DNA of 64,000 nucleotides from Salinimicrobium sp963709775 (lineage in GTDB: Bacteria; Bacteroidota; Bacteroidia; Flavobacteriales; Flavobacteriaceae), in assembly GCA_963709775.1 (NCBI GenBank), contig CAVPXS010000007.1:434001-498000 (forward strand), given 5' to 3'. The translations under genes were made by a program, and so were the position numbers. A model generated the notes under the pieces. It was not told the origin of the DNA, did no database searches, and saw nothing but the letters and a program-made list of their open reading frames with translations. Positions 52,781-62,318 of the stretch are shown here, piece after piece. Position 1 is the first letter of the stretch. Each line of letters starts with the position of its first letter.

Positions 52781-53864
52781 TCCTGCGTTCTTTGTCATCG
52801 GGTTGGTCCTGCTTTAAAAGGCCTAATCTCTTAGCCCTTTTTTCCCAGTTTTGACGCGCCAGTACCTGCATATCCTCTACACTGTCGCTTTCATCCATGA
52901 TCTCCAGCCCCATAAGCGTTTCGATAATATCTTCCATAGTAACAAGGCCAATCGTGTTGCCATAGTGATCTACTACCATGGCGAGATGGGTTCTCTCTTT
53001 AATGAACCTGTCAAAAAGCTGAGGAATGGGAGTGTCTTCAGAAGTCATGGGGATTTCCCTTTTCAAGACGCTAAGAGGTTCCGGACCTTTCTTGTCCAGC
53101 ATTTCCTCAAGGATATCATCCTTAAGAACAAATCCTGTAATGTTATTTTGGCGTTTGTTGTAAACCGGAATACGGGAGAACTTAAGATTGCGATGCTCCT
53201 GGTGAAATTTCTCTATGCTGGTACTTTCATCCTCGGTCACCGCAACAGAAAATGGCGTCATCACATCTTTAGCCTTTACCTTTTTGAAAATGAGCATGTT
53301 TTTGATCACCGTAGTTTCCTGCTCTTCAAAAACTCCTTCCTCTTCGGCTACATCGGTAATTGCAATAAATTCTTCCCTGCTCATCGAACTCACATGAGCC
53401 GATTTTCCAATAAGTTTCGTGGTAAGCATCATAAGCCATAGAATACCGGTGTACTTCAGCGGAAAAACAAAGGCCCTGAGGGATTTTGCCGTGAAATTCC
53501 CCAGACTTTTCCAGTAGGTGGCTCCAATGGTTTTCGGGATTATTTCAGAAATCACTAAAATAGCCATGGTCATAACAGCCGAAACTATTCCTACTGCGTT
53601 CCCACCGTCCCCAAAAACCTTCTCTGCCTGTACCCCTACAAGGATAGCTCCTACGGTGTGAGCTATAGTGTTGATGGTCAAAATGGCAACCAAAGGCTTA
53701 TCAATATCCTGCTTGAATCTCGTGAGCGTATGGGCATAGGCTTTGCCTTCTCTTAGCTTGATCTTTAAATAAGAGGGGGTGAAGCTAAGAAATGCGGCCT
53801 CCAGGATGGAGCACATAAAAGAAAAGAAAATGGCCAGTACGGCGTATAAAATGAGTAATTCCAT
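52773..53864 (-). CDS. CNNM/CorC-type transporter (DUF21 plus CBS pair)
   Basis: A 363-residue protein. Residues 1-170 are a DUF21/CNNM membrane domain (LLILYAVLAIFFSFMCSILEAAFLSFTPSYLK, TINTIAHTVGA, ILVISEIIPKTIGATYW). Two CBS domains follow (KAKDVMTPFSVAVTEDES, LAMVVDHYGNTIGLVTMEDIIETLMG). Homologues move or regulate Mg2+ or Co2+. It lacks the C-terminal CorC_HlyC domain, so it is not GldE. It shares an operon with ogt. Confidence 0.88.
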   Translation of the reverse strand: MELLILYAVLAIFFSFMCSILEAAFLSFTPSYLKIKLREGKAYAHTLTRFKQDIDKPLVAILTINTIAHTVGAILVGVQAEKVFGDGGNAVGIVSAVMTMAILVISEIIPKTIGATYWKSLGNFTAKSLRAFVFPLKYTGILWLMMLTTKLIGKSAHVSSMSREEFIAITDVAEEEGVFEEQETTVIKNMLIFKKVKAKDVMTPFSVAVTEDESTSIEKFHQEHRNLKFSRIPVYNKRQNNITGFVLKDDILEEMLDKKGPEPLSVLKREIPMTSEDTPIPQLFDRFIKERTHLAMVVDHYGNTIGLVTMEDIIETLMGLEIMDESDSVEDMQVLARQNWEKRAKRLGLLKQDQPDDKERRIE

Positions 53865-53891
53865 TCAAAATTTTTAAGTTAATAATAGAAG

Positions 53892-54872
53892 CTAGAACAT
53901 GATTGCTACCAGGTCATCCTCGGTGATCTTGCTGAAATATTCATCGAGATTGAATTGAGATAGTTTATGCCTAATTTCATCTTCTTCGTGTTTGGTATCC
54001 TTCAAGGCCTGCTCTATTGGGCCAATATCCCTAATGTGAAAAAAATCCCCTGTGATCTTCACTTCCTGTATGATGCCGTGAATAACGTTCATGTTCATTT
54101 CCACAGTTCCGCCGGGAGTGCGGGCGCCCTGGGTAAAATTGTATTCCGGTGAATAGCCAAAATTCCATTCCCAGGTACTGTACTTTTCATCCCTTATTTT
54201 CTGGATTGCAGCAAGGTCCTCGTCGGTGAATTCATATGGGCGTGCATCCTCAAATTTATTGATAACAAAATCCATGATCTTATTGGTGAATTCATCAAGG
54301 GTTATCTTTTCGGGAAGATGGTCGCTTATATTCGTCACCCGGTTAGGCACAGATTTCACACCGCGATCCTTATACTTTAAAGGATTTATCTTGAGCGCGC
54401 CGCTAACATCTTTCATTTCTGAAGAAAAAAGAAGCGTGCCGTGATGAAGTACCTTGTTCTTAAATACGTGCTCTGCATTGCCCGAAAATTTCTTTCCTTC
54501 GATGGTCAGATCATTGCGGCCTTCAAATTTTGCGTCTACTCCGAGTTCCTTCAGCACTTCAATAATAGGCTTGGTGTAGCGTTGAAAGTCGATCATTTCA
54601 TAGTTCTCTCCTGTGCGGGTAAAAGAAAAGTTGAGGTTTCCCAGGTCGTGGTAAACAGCACCACCGCCAGATAATCGCCTTACAACCTTAATTCCTCTTT
54701 CCTTCACGTATTCGTAGTTGATCTCGGCCTGCGTATTTTGATGTTTGCCTACAATGATCGCATTATCATTACGCCACAGCATGAAACAGTCTTCTTTCAT
54801 GTGCTTAAAGATATATTCATCTGTAGCAATATTGAAGTAAGGGTCTGTCGAATGATGTTTAATGCAAAGCAT
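53892..54872 (-). CDS. lplA: lipoate--protein ligase
   Basis: A 326-residue enzyme that attaches free lipoate to E2 and GcvH proteins. The catalytic fold shows ECFMLWRNDNAIIVGKHQNTQAEIN-type opening (here DCFML), RRLSGGGAVYHDLGNLNFSF near residue 64 and GRNDLTIEGKKFSGNAEHVFKNKVLHHGTLLF near 118, with the lysine of KFSG for adenylate binding. A C-terminal accessory domain follows from about 240. Confidence 0.93.
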   Translation of the reverse strand: MLCIKHHSTDPYFNIATDEYIFKHMKEDCFMLWRNDNAIIVGKHQNTQAEINYEYVKERGIKVVRRLSGGGAVYHDLGNLNFSFTRTGENYEMIDFQRYTKPIIEVLKELGVDAKFEGRNDLTIEGKKFSGNAEHVFKNKVLHHGTLLFSSEMKDVSGALKINPLKYKDRGVKSVPNRVTNISDHLPEKITLDEFTNKIMDFVINKFEDARPYEFTDEDLAAIQKIRDEKYSTWEWNFGYSPEYNFTQGARTPGGTVEMNMNVIHGIIQEVKITGDFFHIRDIGPIEQALKDTKHEEDEIRHKLSQFNLDEYFSKITEDDLVAIMF

Positions 54873-54891
54873 GATATGGTTCTATTTCTCT

Positions 54892-54899
54892 CAAAAATA
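54892..54899 (-). promoter_or_regulatory. -7 element (TATTTTTG, minus strand) for lplA
   Basis: The reverse complement of 54892-54899 is TATTTTTG, 19 bp upstream of the lplA ATG at 54872; likely promoter of the lplA-to-exonuclease run. Confidence 0.5.
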
Positions 54900-55021
54900 A
54901 TAAAGCTAGAACGGAAACTTCACAAAAGAGAATTAATTCTGCATTTTTCGAACAGTAAACTCTAAAAAATTCTAAAAAAGGATCCTGTTTAACAGGAGGT
55001 AAGATAATAAATGGGAAAATA

Positions 55022-55055
55022 ACAGAGGCGCGATTCACTGCGCCTCCGATTTTTA
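55022..55055 (-). terminator. hairpin terminator after the methyltransferase gene
   Basis: GAGGCGC/GCGCCTC stem (55025-55031 with 55040-55046), followed on the minus strand by TGTTATTTT. It marks the end of the minus-strand sugar cluster. Confidence 0.65.
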
Positions 55056-55084
55056 CTTTGAAAATTGTGCCACTGAAATTGGCT

Positions 55085-55882
55085 TTATTCTTTTCGGGTC
55101 TTTTTCTCAACCTCTTCTTTCCAGTCTTTCCCAACTGCAGAGAGATATTCGGAGTAGTTCCAGGTGTCCAGGCTGGAGTGAAGATTAGTGTCTTTTTGGG
55201 CGACGTAGGTTTCATCTTCTGGCATTGCAGTGACATTGAGTCCGCAGCTGCGCAACATTGAGATGATTCCATGATGATTCGGAGCCCACCAATTGGTAGG
55301 GTCGCCTGCCAGTTTATGCTCAATAAAAGCCATTTTTGGCCAGGCATCTTCTTTCATGATCTCCCGTTTGTGAAACTCCACATCTTCCGGAATGGGCATT
55401 TCCTCCTGTCCGGGTAAGGAAAGCGTCTGGAAGACCATCATTTTCTTCACTTTTTGAGACAATATGTCCATGGCCAGCATTGGATAACGCAGGTGGTAGA
55501 AAACTCCCATGAACCACACGAGGTCAAACTGTTCTTCAGTATGAGCGAGATCGTAAACCTGCATCTGTTCAAACCTAATTTTGTCATCAAGACCAAATTC
55601 TTTTGCTACCCATTTTGCCTGTTTCAGGTAATGTTCATCAAGGTCGATCGCCAGCACCTCGGCACCGCGTTTTGCAAGTTCGAGGGAGTAATAACCGGCG
55701 TTGCAGCCTATATCCAGCACTTTCCATCCCTCAAGGTTTTCGGGAATAGAGTTTTTGATCTTTTCCCATTTAAATTTCGGAAAATCCCCCAAAAAATGAT
55801 CGGGTGCGGTTTGAGTACCGTCGGGAAGTTGAATATTATGGAACCAGGGCGCCAGTTTTTTTACTTCTTGTTGAGTGGACAT
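55085..55882 (-). CDS. SAM-dependent methyltransferase, TIGR04290-like
   Basis: A 265-residue Rossmann-fold methyltransferase. Motif I is VLDIGCNAGYYSLELAKRGAEVLAIDLD near residue 55, motif II/III region FDLVWFMGVFYHLRYP near 119. The start PWFHNIQLPDGTQTAPDHFLGDFP resembles tRNA-uridine CmoB-like enzymes, and matches what I recall of TIGR04290, a family found with glycosyltransferases of unknown product. It is the last gene of the cluster, 3 bp from the upstream glycosyltransferase. A sugar or lipid carrier may be methylated; unknown. Confidence 0.85.
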   Translation of the reverse strand: MSTQQEVKKLAPWFHNIQLPDGTQTAPDHFLGDFPKFKWEKIKNSIPENLEGWKVLDIGCNAGYYSLELAKRGAEVLAIDLDEHYLKQAKWVAKEFGLDDKIRFEQMQVYDLAHTEEQFDLVWFMGVFYHLRYPMLAMDILSQKVKKMMVFQTLSLPGQEEMPIPEDVEFHKREIMKEDAWPKMAFIEHKLAGDPTNWWAPNHHGIISMLRSCGLNVTAMPEDETYVAQKDTNLHSSLDTWNYSEYLSAVGKDWKEEVEKKTRKE

Positions 55883-55885
55883 ATA

Positions 55886-56962
55886 TTAAACTTTTTCTGA
55901 AGGTTTAAGCACCTCCTTGACGTAATTAACTAATTCTTTCGCTCTTGCCCGTGCCGTGTGGGATTTAAGGACTTTTTGCCGTGCATTTTCCCCAATCTGC
56001 TTTCGCTCTTCTTCAGATATACTTCGGAAGTATTCTTCCACTTCCTCGCTGCTGCGGGCGATCAAAATTTCTTTTTCCTGCTCAAAAATACTGTGAATGC
56101 CGTCCCAGTAATCTGAAATTATCGGCACGCCGCAGGCAGCGGCTTCAAAGAGCCTTACGCTTGGGGAATACCCGGCCTTGATCATATCTTCCCGGGTAAC
56201 ATTCAGGGTGAATTCCTGGGAATTATAAAAATCCCGATGCTCTGCCGGGGGAAGATGATCTATACGCTCTACGTTTTTTGACCACGGAAAGTCTTCTGGA
56301 TATTGGGGTCCTGCAACTACAAATTCCTCTGAAGGGAATTGTGCGGCAGGTTTGTTAAGTAGTTCCTGTACCGTGGGCTGCCTGTCATCGCTATAAGTAC
56401 CAAGGTATCCCATCTTCCATTTTTTTGGTCGGTCTTCAGGATAATATAAATCGGGGTCTACAGAACAGTAGAGGGCTCTTGCCATGGGGGAACCATAATG
56501 TTCTTCCAGGTGCCGAAGGATAGGACCTCCCGAAAATGACAAATACAGGTCGTATTTTGAAATGATATCCCGGTCCAGGTACTCGTAATCTTTTCTTTCC
56601 AGCTTTGCCAGGGTAACCGGAGTATCAATATCGTAAAAAGCGGTGATGCCCTTAGCTGTTTCTATTGCCCAGTTTCCTACTTCCACTCCCTGCTGCACGT
56701 AAGAACCAACTATGACCACATCGGCCTTTTCGATTTCTTCTTTGTAATCGGTTTTTAGTTCTTCATTGGTCTTGTAGAGCCCAATCTGGCAAAAATCGGG
56801 ATTTGGCATATCGCGATGAGGGGAGTACCAGGGCACATCTTTTTCCAGGAACAGGATATCATGGCCCAGCGCTTTAAGTTCCTTAAGAAGCGCCCGGTAC
56901 GTTGTGGCGTGACCGTTACCCCAGGACGAAGTGACCGAAAGTCCTATGATTACAAATTTCAT
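55886..56962 (-). CDS. CgeB-type glycosyltransferase (first of three paralogues)
   Basis: A 358-residue GT-B-like protein. N-terminus VIIGLSVTSSWGNGHATTYRALLKEL, a DIDTPVTLAKLE motif near 120, YLGTYSDDRQP near 188 and the C-terminal donor-site segment SPSVRLFEAAACGVPIISDYWDGIHSIF near 264. The pattern fits the CgeB/Glyco_trans_1_2 family that glycosylates the Bacillus spore crust. Same arrangement in the next two genes points to tandem duplication. The two neighbouring genes are 3 bp away on either side. Substrate unknown. Confidence 0.82.
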   Translation of the reverse strand: MKFVIIGLSVTSSWGNGHATTYRALLKELKALGHDILFLEKDVPWYSPHRDMPNPDFCQIGLYKTNEELKTDYKEEIEKADVVIVGSYVQQGVEVGNWAIETAKGITAFYDIDTPVTLAKLERKDYEYLDRDIISKYDLYLSFSGGPILRHLEEHYGSPMARALYCSVDPDLYYPEDRPKKWKMGYLGTYSDDRQPTVQELLNKPAAQFPSEEFVVAGPQYPEDFPWSKNVERIDHLPPAEHRDFYNSQEFTLNVTREDMIKAGYSPSVRLFEAAACGVPIISDYWDGIHSIFEQEKEILIARSSEEVEEYFRSISEEERKQIGENARQKVLKSHTARARAKELVNYVKEVLKPSEKV

Positions 56963-56965
56963 GGG

Positions 56966-58066
56966 CTACTGTTTTTGTTCTACAGGTTGTATCTTTTCAG
57001 AAATTACCGACTCCAGCAATTCTGCGCGGTGGTTATAGGTATGTTTGGCCAGTACTTTCTCATAGGCTGCTTTTCCAATTTCTCTGGCTCTTTCCGAAGA
57101 AAGCCCGGAGAGTATCATCTCCACTTCTTCGCCACTATTGGCTACCAGGATCTCTTCTCCCGGAACAAAAAAGGTATCGATGCCTTTCCAGTAATCTGTG
57201 ATTATACAGGCACCGGCTCCGGCAGCTTCAAAAACACGGGTTGCAGGCGAGAAGCCATACTTGGCCATGCTGTCGCGACTTATATTAAGTACTGCTTTTG
57301 GAGTACAATTAAAAGCATTGTGATCTTTGGTATAGACGTGGCCAACGTAATCGATGTTCTTTGGCATCTTTTTATCGCCCCAGCCGCTACCTCCCAGCAG
57401 AAACTTATCATCTGAAAGTCGATTTGCAGGCCTTATAAAAAATTCTTCTACACGTTTTTCCCGGTCGGGGAGACGGTTGCCTAAAAAGGCTAAAGTACCT
57501 TCGAATTTTGGATTTGGATCTACAGGGAAATGTGTATCTGTATCCAGTGCATTATAGATTGGCACACATCTTTTTGCGCCGTTACGTTCATAGGCATCTA
57601 TAACAGGTTGGCCGCCACCATAGGTGAGCACAAGATCATATTTAGGAATAAGTGCATTAAAAGGATCTAAAGGATCAGATTCTATTCTATCAAGCGTCGC
57701 AGGTGCATCGACATCCCAGAATATGATGAGGTTGTCCTCTTTTTTGAGCTGTACTACAGCGTCTTCAAGGAAATCATCAAAGGCGCCAACACCGCTGGCT
57801 TTAATGATAACATCTGCTTCCGATGCTTCCCGTAACAGCCCCTGTAAAGTCACCTTATCTTTAGGATAAACTTTTACGGTACACCATTCGGGGTCTTCAA
57901 TGTCCCTATGCTTTTGTCGTTCATAAATATCGGGTTCGTAAAAGGTTACTTCATGCCCCATTTTATGAAGGGCCTTTACAATTCCGCGGTAATAGGTGGC
58001 CGCGCCGTTCCAATAAGCCGATACTATACTTGAGCCAAAAAAGGCAATTTTCAGGTTTCTTTTCAT
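56966..58066 (-). CDS. CgeB-type glycosyltransferase (second of three paralogues)
   Basis: A 366-residue protein with the same plan: SSIVSAYWNGAATYYRGIVKAL at the start, DVDAPATLDRIE near 128, FLGNRLPDREKRVEEFF near 195, and SPATRVFEAAGAGACIITDYWKGIDTFF near 270. It is most like the 55886 protein. Starting ATG overlaps the stop of the third paralogue by 4 bp. Donor and acceptor are unknown. Confidence 0.82.
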   Translation of the reverse strand: MKRNLKIAFFGSSIVSAYWNGAATYYRGIVKALHKMGHEVTFYEPDIYERQKHRDIEDPEWCTVKVYPKDKVTLQGLLREASEADVIIKASGVGAFDDFLEDAVVQLKKEDNLIIFWDVDAPATLDRIESDPLDPFNALIPKYDLVLTYGGGQPVIDAYERNGAKRCVPIYNALDTDTHFPVDPNPKFEGTLAFLGNRLPDREKRVEEFFIRPANRLSDDKFLLGGSGWGDKKMPKNIDYVGHVYTKDHNAFNCTPKAVLNISRDSMAKYGFSPATRVFEAAGAGACIITDYWKGIDTFFVPGEEILVANSGEEVEMILSGLSSERAREIGKAAYEKVLAKHTYNHRAELLESVISEKIQPVEQKQ

Positions 58067-59199
58067 GCTTCCTGTGTTTTGTGTTGGATTGGAAAGATCT
58101 TGTCTTTTGGGAGGCCTAGTTCTTCAAATATGCCTTCCAGGGCATTCACCCTGTGGGCACAGGTGTGTTTTTCCAGGATCGTCTTTCGGCCATTTTCTGA
58201 GAGACTTTGCGCAAGCTGGGCACTTTTAAGAACCTCGGCAAGTTTATAGCCCATGTCATTTCCATCTTTGGCAATAAGGTAATCTTCCCCGGGAGTGAAG
58301 AGGTTCTCTGCATCATTCCAGGGAGAACAAATCAATGGGATGCCGCAGGATAAGGCTTCGAAAGGCCGGATAGTAGGGATTCCCGGCAACATTTCAACAT
58401 AAGGTCGCCGTGGTACATGCACGGTTACTTTATATTTCGCAAAAACTTCGGGCACCTTGTAGTTAGGTAACCATCCTCCATATTCGATCCCTGCATCTGC
58501 AAGGGCCTTTTTTGCTTTTTCGGGATAGCGTACACCGTAGACTTTTGCTTTAATTCCTAATTCCTTCACAGGATTTATTAGAAACTCCATGAGCTCTTCT
58601 GTTCTTTCGCCGTCGCCCCAGTTACCTATCCATACCAGGTCACCTTCTTTTTCTTCATCTCTGTTTGGGCTGAAGAAGTCGGCATCGGCAGCTTCATGCC
58701 AGGTCCAGACTTTCTCTACCCATTTTTTCTCCTGATAGATCTTCCTGATCACCTCTCCAAAAACGAGCGCACCATCAAAGTGAGAGAAATCAAATTTTTT
58801 CATCTCTTTTTCAGCTGAAACAGCCCGGTGATGGGTATCGTGAAATAGCAATTTGAAGCCAAATTTTTCTTTTTGTTCTCCTATTTCAGAAATAAGATCA
58901 GGCTCATTCCATTCGTGCAGGATCACAAGGTCGGCATCTTCCAGTATATTTTTATAGTTCAGCTTTTTTTCGGGATTGTAGAACTGCGGATTCAATGATG
59001 GATAATACTGCCGGAATTCATCCAGCCGCTCGGCACCGTGATCTTTTAGCAGGTTTTGTAAACTCCAGCCACCTTCGGGTTCATAGACATCCACTTCGTG
59101 ACCCCGTTTTTGAAGTTCCTTTACAATTCCCCTTAAAAAATGCGCATTCCCATGATTCCAGTCGGAATATAAAGAATGGTAAAACATCACTATTTTCAT
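58063..59199 (-). CDS. CgeB-like glycosyltransferase (third, more diverged)
   Basis: A 378-residue protein sharing the plan of the two downstream genes but more diverged: MFYHSLYSDWNHGNAHFLRGIVKEL, LLFHDTHHRAVS near 119 in place of the DxDxP motif, WIGNWGDGERTEELMEF near 190, and RPFEALSCGIPLICSPWNDAENLF near 287. Acts presumably on the same glycan. Overlaps 4 bp with neighbours on both sides. Confidence 0.8.
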   Translation of the reverse strand: MKIVMFYHSLYSDWNHGNAHFLRGIVKELQKRGHEVDVYEPEGGWSLQNLLKDHGAERLDEFRQYYPSLNPQFYNPEKKLNYKNILEDADLVILHEWNEPDLISEIGEQKEKFGFKLLFHDTHHRAVSAEKEMKKFDFSHFDGALVFGEVIRKIYQEKKWVEKVWTWHEAADADFFSPNRDEEKEGDLVWIGNWGDGERTEELMEFLINPVKELGIKAKVYGVRYPEKAKKALADAGIEYGGWLPNYKVPEVFAKYKVTVHVPRRPYVEMLPGIPTIRPFEALSCGIPLICSPWNDAENLFTPGEDYLIAKDGNDMGYKLAEVLKSAQLAQSLSENGRKTILEKHTCAHRVNALEGIFEELGLPKDKIFPIQHKTQEA

Positions 59200-60302
59200 A
59201 TACTGATCAATTTTTGTTCTTTTTCCAGGATCTCCCGATATAGGTCGTGGTAAGCTGCGCCCATTTTCTCTGCGGAATATTCCCCCGCCCGGGCTCTCGC
59301 TTTTGCTGAAAGTTCTTCCAAAAACTCGGGACTTTCAAGAAGGTGGATTATGGTTTTCTCTGCTTCGGCTTCATCGTCGGGATCGAAAAAGAGCGCCGCG
59401 TCATCCCATAATTCTTTTAGTGTTTCCAGCTGGCTAAGGACCAAAGCACAACCATTGCCCGCAGCCTCCAGAATTGCAAGGCCAAAAGGTTCGTAGCGGG
59501 TGGGGCTAACAAAAATGCTGGCCCGCTGCATCCATTCCTCAACTTCTTCGGGAGATAATTTCCCAAGAAATTTGACATTTTTGACACTACATTCTTTTCC
59601 GGTATTGGGATTAACAGCGTCTCCGGCGACATATACAGGCCACGGCAAGCGTTCTGCAATATTTGAAAGCAGGGGAAGATTCTTGGCTTCATCCCACATC
59701 CTGCCCATGGAAAGAATGAATTTCTCTTTTGGTTCTTTAACTTCCGAAGGAAATACACGGCCGTTGTGAATTACCTTGGTTTCCGAAGAAAATTGATGGA
59801 TATCCTGCGCACTTTTTAAAATAGCTTTCGTAGGCGCCACTACAATGTGAGATTCTTCAAGGGATTCCTTCACGATCTGGGAATAACGATCCCAATCCTG
59901 TGGTGCATTCTTTCCTTTTACAGCCTGCCACCAGGTTCGTACACAGGAGTGGAAAACCGTGATTACTGGTGCAGTCCACTCTTCCTCTACGTGAGCGTAG
60001 TTGTTAAGGTGCACCAAATCTGGTTGTACAGTTTGATAAATGCTATTGATCCATTTCCTTGACTGCTCTACATCTTCCCATGGGTCTTCCATCCACTCGA
60101 GCTTGTAATCGCTTTTGTAGAAGGTGACATTAGGAATTGTCTCGGCTTCTATCTGCTGTGCCGGTGAAGGCCATCCTCCAAGGGCTACAAGATGCACCTG
60201 CACATTATACTGCGCCAGGGCCCTGCAGAGTTCCAGTGAATAAACCCATACTCCTCCTACCGTATCGGTAGTCATCAACACCTTCATCTTTTTATCTTCC
60301 AT
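59196..60302 (-). CDS. family 4 glycosyltransferase
   Basis: A 368-residue GT-B retaining enzyme. N-terminus MTTDTVGGVWVYSLELCRALAQ (Gly-rich acceptor loop), then YSMGRMWDEAKNLPLL-type middle (here LSMGRMWDEAKN) near 200, and the E-x7-E donor motif in YEPFGLAILEAAGNG near 295. Starts at 60302 or at the Met five codons later (60287); the latter avoids the 11-bp overlap with the Gfo/Idh gene. Donor sugar unknown. Confidence 0.87.
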   Translation of the reverse strand: MEDKKMKVLMTTDTVGGVWVYSLELCRALAQYNVQVHLVALGGWPSPAQQIEAETIPNVTFYKSDYKLEWMEDPWEDVEQSRKWINSIYQTVQPDLVHLNNYAHVEEEWTAPVITVFHSCVRTWWQAVKGKNAPQDWDRYSQIVKESLEESHIVVAPTKAILKSAQDIHQFSSETKVIHNGRVFPSEVKEPKEKFILSMGRMWDEAKNLPLLSNIAERLPWPVYVAGDAVNPNTGKECSVKNVKFLGKLSPEEVEEWMQRASIFVSPTRYEPFGLAILEAAGNGCALVLSQLETLKELWDDAALFFDPDDEAEAEKTIIHLLESPEFLEELSAKARARAGEYSAEKMGAAYHDLYREILEKEQKLISI

Positions 60303-61305
60303 ATATGCGGTCTATTACTTCGGCTGTTTTTATAAATTCGGTGGCCGATTTTTCATCGAACCGGTTATTTTCTAATAAATTTTCTACCCAAACAACTCCG
60401 GCGCGGCCACTCCATTCATCGGGAGGATTTACCAGGGTTTCAGTTTGTGTGCCATGATATTTTTCGGCTTTAAAATCGTAAAATGAGCCATTGACATTTT
60501 TGAAGGATGCTCCTCCTTTAGAACCGTAAAAAGTGGCTTCAATAATGGCGTCTTTTCCTGCGGAAACATGCCAGGAACATTCAAGATTGATCACCTGATC
60601 TTTTTCTGAAGTGAGGTTCACACTTGCGAAATCCTCCACGTGCTCCTCAAAAGAAGTCAGCTTTTGGCCTTTGTGAAAAAGATGGCTTCGCACATCTTTT
60701 ATTTCCGGAAAATCCAGGCTCCAAAGGGCCAGATCTACCAGGTGGATTCCCAGATCCATTACACAGCCACCTCCAGATCTTTTGATGTCGTAGAACCATT
60801 CTTTATCGGGCCCATAGGCGTTGTGAAAAGTGAGATCTACGGCAAAGATGTCGCCGATTTCCCCTTTTTGGATGGTATCGTAAACCGCCTTAAAAGCTTT
60901 TGTGTAGCGATAGGAAAGATCTACGGCCAGTAATTTGTCTGCATTCCGGGAGGCTTCCACCACCTGCTTAACTTCTTCGGCAGTTCTCCCCAGAGGTTTC
61001 TGGCAAAAGACGGCCTTTCCGCTTTTCAATGCGTCCATGCTTTGTTTAGCATGCATGGCGCTGGGAGTTGCAATGACAATTCCGTCAAGATCTTCTTCAG
61101 CAAAAAGCGCTTCGGGAGAGGACTTTAAAATGGCATTTTTGGCACTCTTTTTAGCAGCGTCTGAATTTTCGGAATTTGGTTCGGTAATCGCAGCCGCTGT
61201 GGCTTTGGTATTGTTTAGAATAGCCTCCATGCGGTTTCGGCCAATCCAGCCTACGCCCAGAAAGCCAAGGGATAATTCTTTATTGGTTGGTTGAGTTGGT
61301 ATCAT
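60292..61305 (-). CDS. Gfo/Idh/MocA family oxidoreductase
   Basis: A 337-residue NAD(P)-dependent sugar dehydrogenase-like protein. N-terminal dinucleotide site LGFLGVGWIGRNRM near residue 13, catalytic-Lys motif CQKPLG near 98 (EKP in most relatives) and GGGCVMDLGIHLVDLALW near 181 with the His of the active site. Such enzymes oxidise or epimerise sugars bound to nucleotides or free polyols. Lies 2 bp after the zinc dehydrogenase stop; the two oxidoreductases may act in sequence. Confidence 0.88.
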   Translation of the reverse strand: MIPTQPTNKELSLGFLGVGWIGRNRMEAILNNTKATAAAITEPNSENSDAAKKSAKNAILKSSPEALFAEEDLDGIVIATPSAMHAKQSMDALKSGKAVFCQKPLGRTAEEVKQVVEASRNADKLLAVDLSYRYTKAFKAVYDTIQKGEIGDIFAVDLTFHNAYGPDKEWFYDIKRSGGGCVMDLGIHLVDLALWSLDFPEIKDVRSHLFHKGQKLTSFEEHVEDFASVNLTSEKDQVINLECSWHVSAGKDAIIEATFYGSKGGASFKNVNGSFYDFKAEKYHGTQTETLVNPPDEWSGRAGVVWVENLLENNRFDEKSATEFIKTAEVIDRIYGR

Positions 61306-61307
61306 TC

Positions 61308-62318
61308 TTAGTTGACGATTAATGCTTTTACAAAGCCTTCAGGCCTTTCGGTTAGATGTTTATATGCCTTGTCCATTTCTTCCAGGGAAAAGCTATGTGT
61401 GAAAAGGGGGAAAGGATCCATTTTTCCTTCTTCCACTGCTTTTACAGCATCTTTAATACCCGAAATGTACTTCTGGGGATCCCTTTCATGGGCACTTATC
61501 ATGTCAATTCCCCTCCAGTTGAGCATTTGCACGTTAAGACTGCGCATGCCGTCCTGGTGGAAGCCGGCCACAATGAGTTTTCCTCTTGTACCCGTGAGTT
61601 CAATAGAGAGGTTAAGCGGCCATTCTTTTCCCGTGCATTCTATGACGCGTTCGCAGAAATTCCCTCCTGTGAGTTCTTTTACCTTTTCAATGATCTTGTA
61701 ATGATCATCCATTTGAACAAGATGATCTGCTCCTGCCTTTTTTGCAGTGTCTAAAGAAAATTCTCTTCTGGAAACGGCGATAACTTCGGCACCGGCAGAT
61801 TTTGCAAGCTGAACGAGTAGTGTTCCTAAAAAACCGCTTCCAACTATGGCTACTTTTTGCCCTTTTTGAATATCACTGCGGTTAAAGATGTTCATCGCAC
61901 ATCCCAATGGTTCCCCGGGAAACGGTTTTCCCTGAAGAGTATCGGGCAATTTCACCACACTATCTTCTTTTGCAATATCATGGGTTGCATAGGCTTTATA
62001 GGTAAGGGCAGTAACCCTGTCGCCTTTTTTAAATTCTGTAACACCTTCTCCCACTGCGTCAATGATGCCCCAACCTTCATGGCCGGGTTCTCCCGGAGTG
62101 ACCGGATAATCAAACCAGTCGCGACCTTCCCAAACAGGGATATTAGAGGCGCAAACCCCAGAACCTTCCAGCTTGATTCGTACTTCTCCTTTCGCAGGTT
62201 CCGGAAGTTCTATTTCTTCAAGACTTACTTTTTGCGGAGCTTGTAAAACTGCTGCTTTTGCCATAGTGGTTTTTGATGTTTCAGGTGCTTTTTCCTGTAA
62301 TGCTTCGGAAGTTCTCAT
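61308..62318 (-). CDS. zinc-type alcohol/polyol dehydrogenase (MDR family)
   Basis: A 336-residue medium-chain dehydrogenase. Catalytic Zn ligands are Cys in GVCASN near 54 and His-Glu in EPGHEGWG near 79. The NAD(P) motif is VAIVGSGFLGTLLVQLAKSAGA near 157. The structural-zinc four-Cys lobe is absent, and the protein is shorter than sorbitol dehydrogenases. The first 18 residues (MRTSEALQEKAPETSKTT) are probably disordered, and a start at Met 19 is possible. Overlaps the fusion gene by 4 bp. Confidence 0.87.
   Translation of the reverse strand: MRTSEALQEKAPETSKTTMAKAAVLQAPQKVSLEEIELPEPAKGEVRIKLEGSGVCASNIPVWEGRDWFDYPVTPGEPGHEGWGIIDAVGEGVTEFKKGDRVTALTYKAYATHDIAKEDSVVKLPDTLQGKPFPGEPLGCAMNIFNRSDIQKGQKVAIVGSGFLGTLLVQLAKSAGAEVIAVSRREFSLDTAKKAGADHLVQMDDHYKIIEKVKELTGGNFCERVIECTGKEWPLNLSIELTGTRGKLIVAGFHQDGMRSLNVQMLNWRGIDMISAHERDPQKYISGIKDAVKAVEEGKMDPFPLFTHSFSLEEMDKAYKHLTERPEGFVKALIVN

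Noticed and set aside
52773..53864. Gliding protein GldE
   Set aside because: It has the DUF21 and CBS parts but lacks the C-terminal CorC_HlyC domain and is too short, so a general CNNM transporter is the better call.
56816..57415. 199-codon plus-strand ORF
   Set aside because: Antisense to two clear glycosyltransferase genes; residue make-up is that of a shadow frame.
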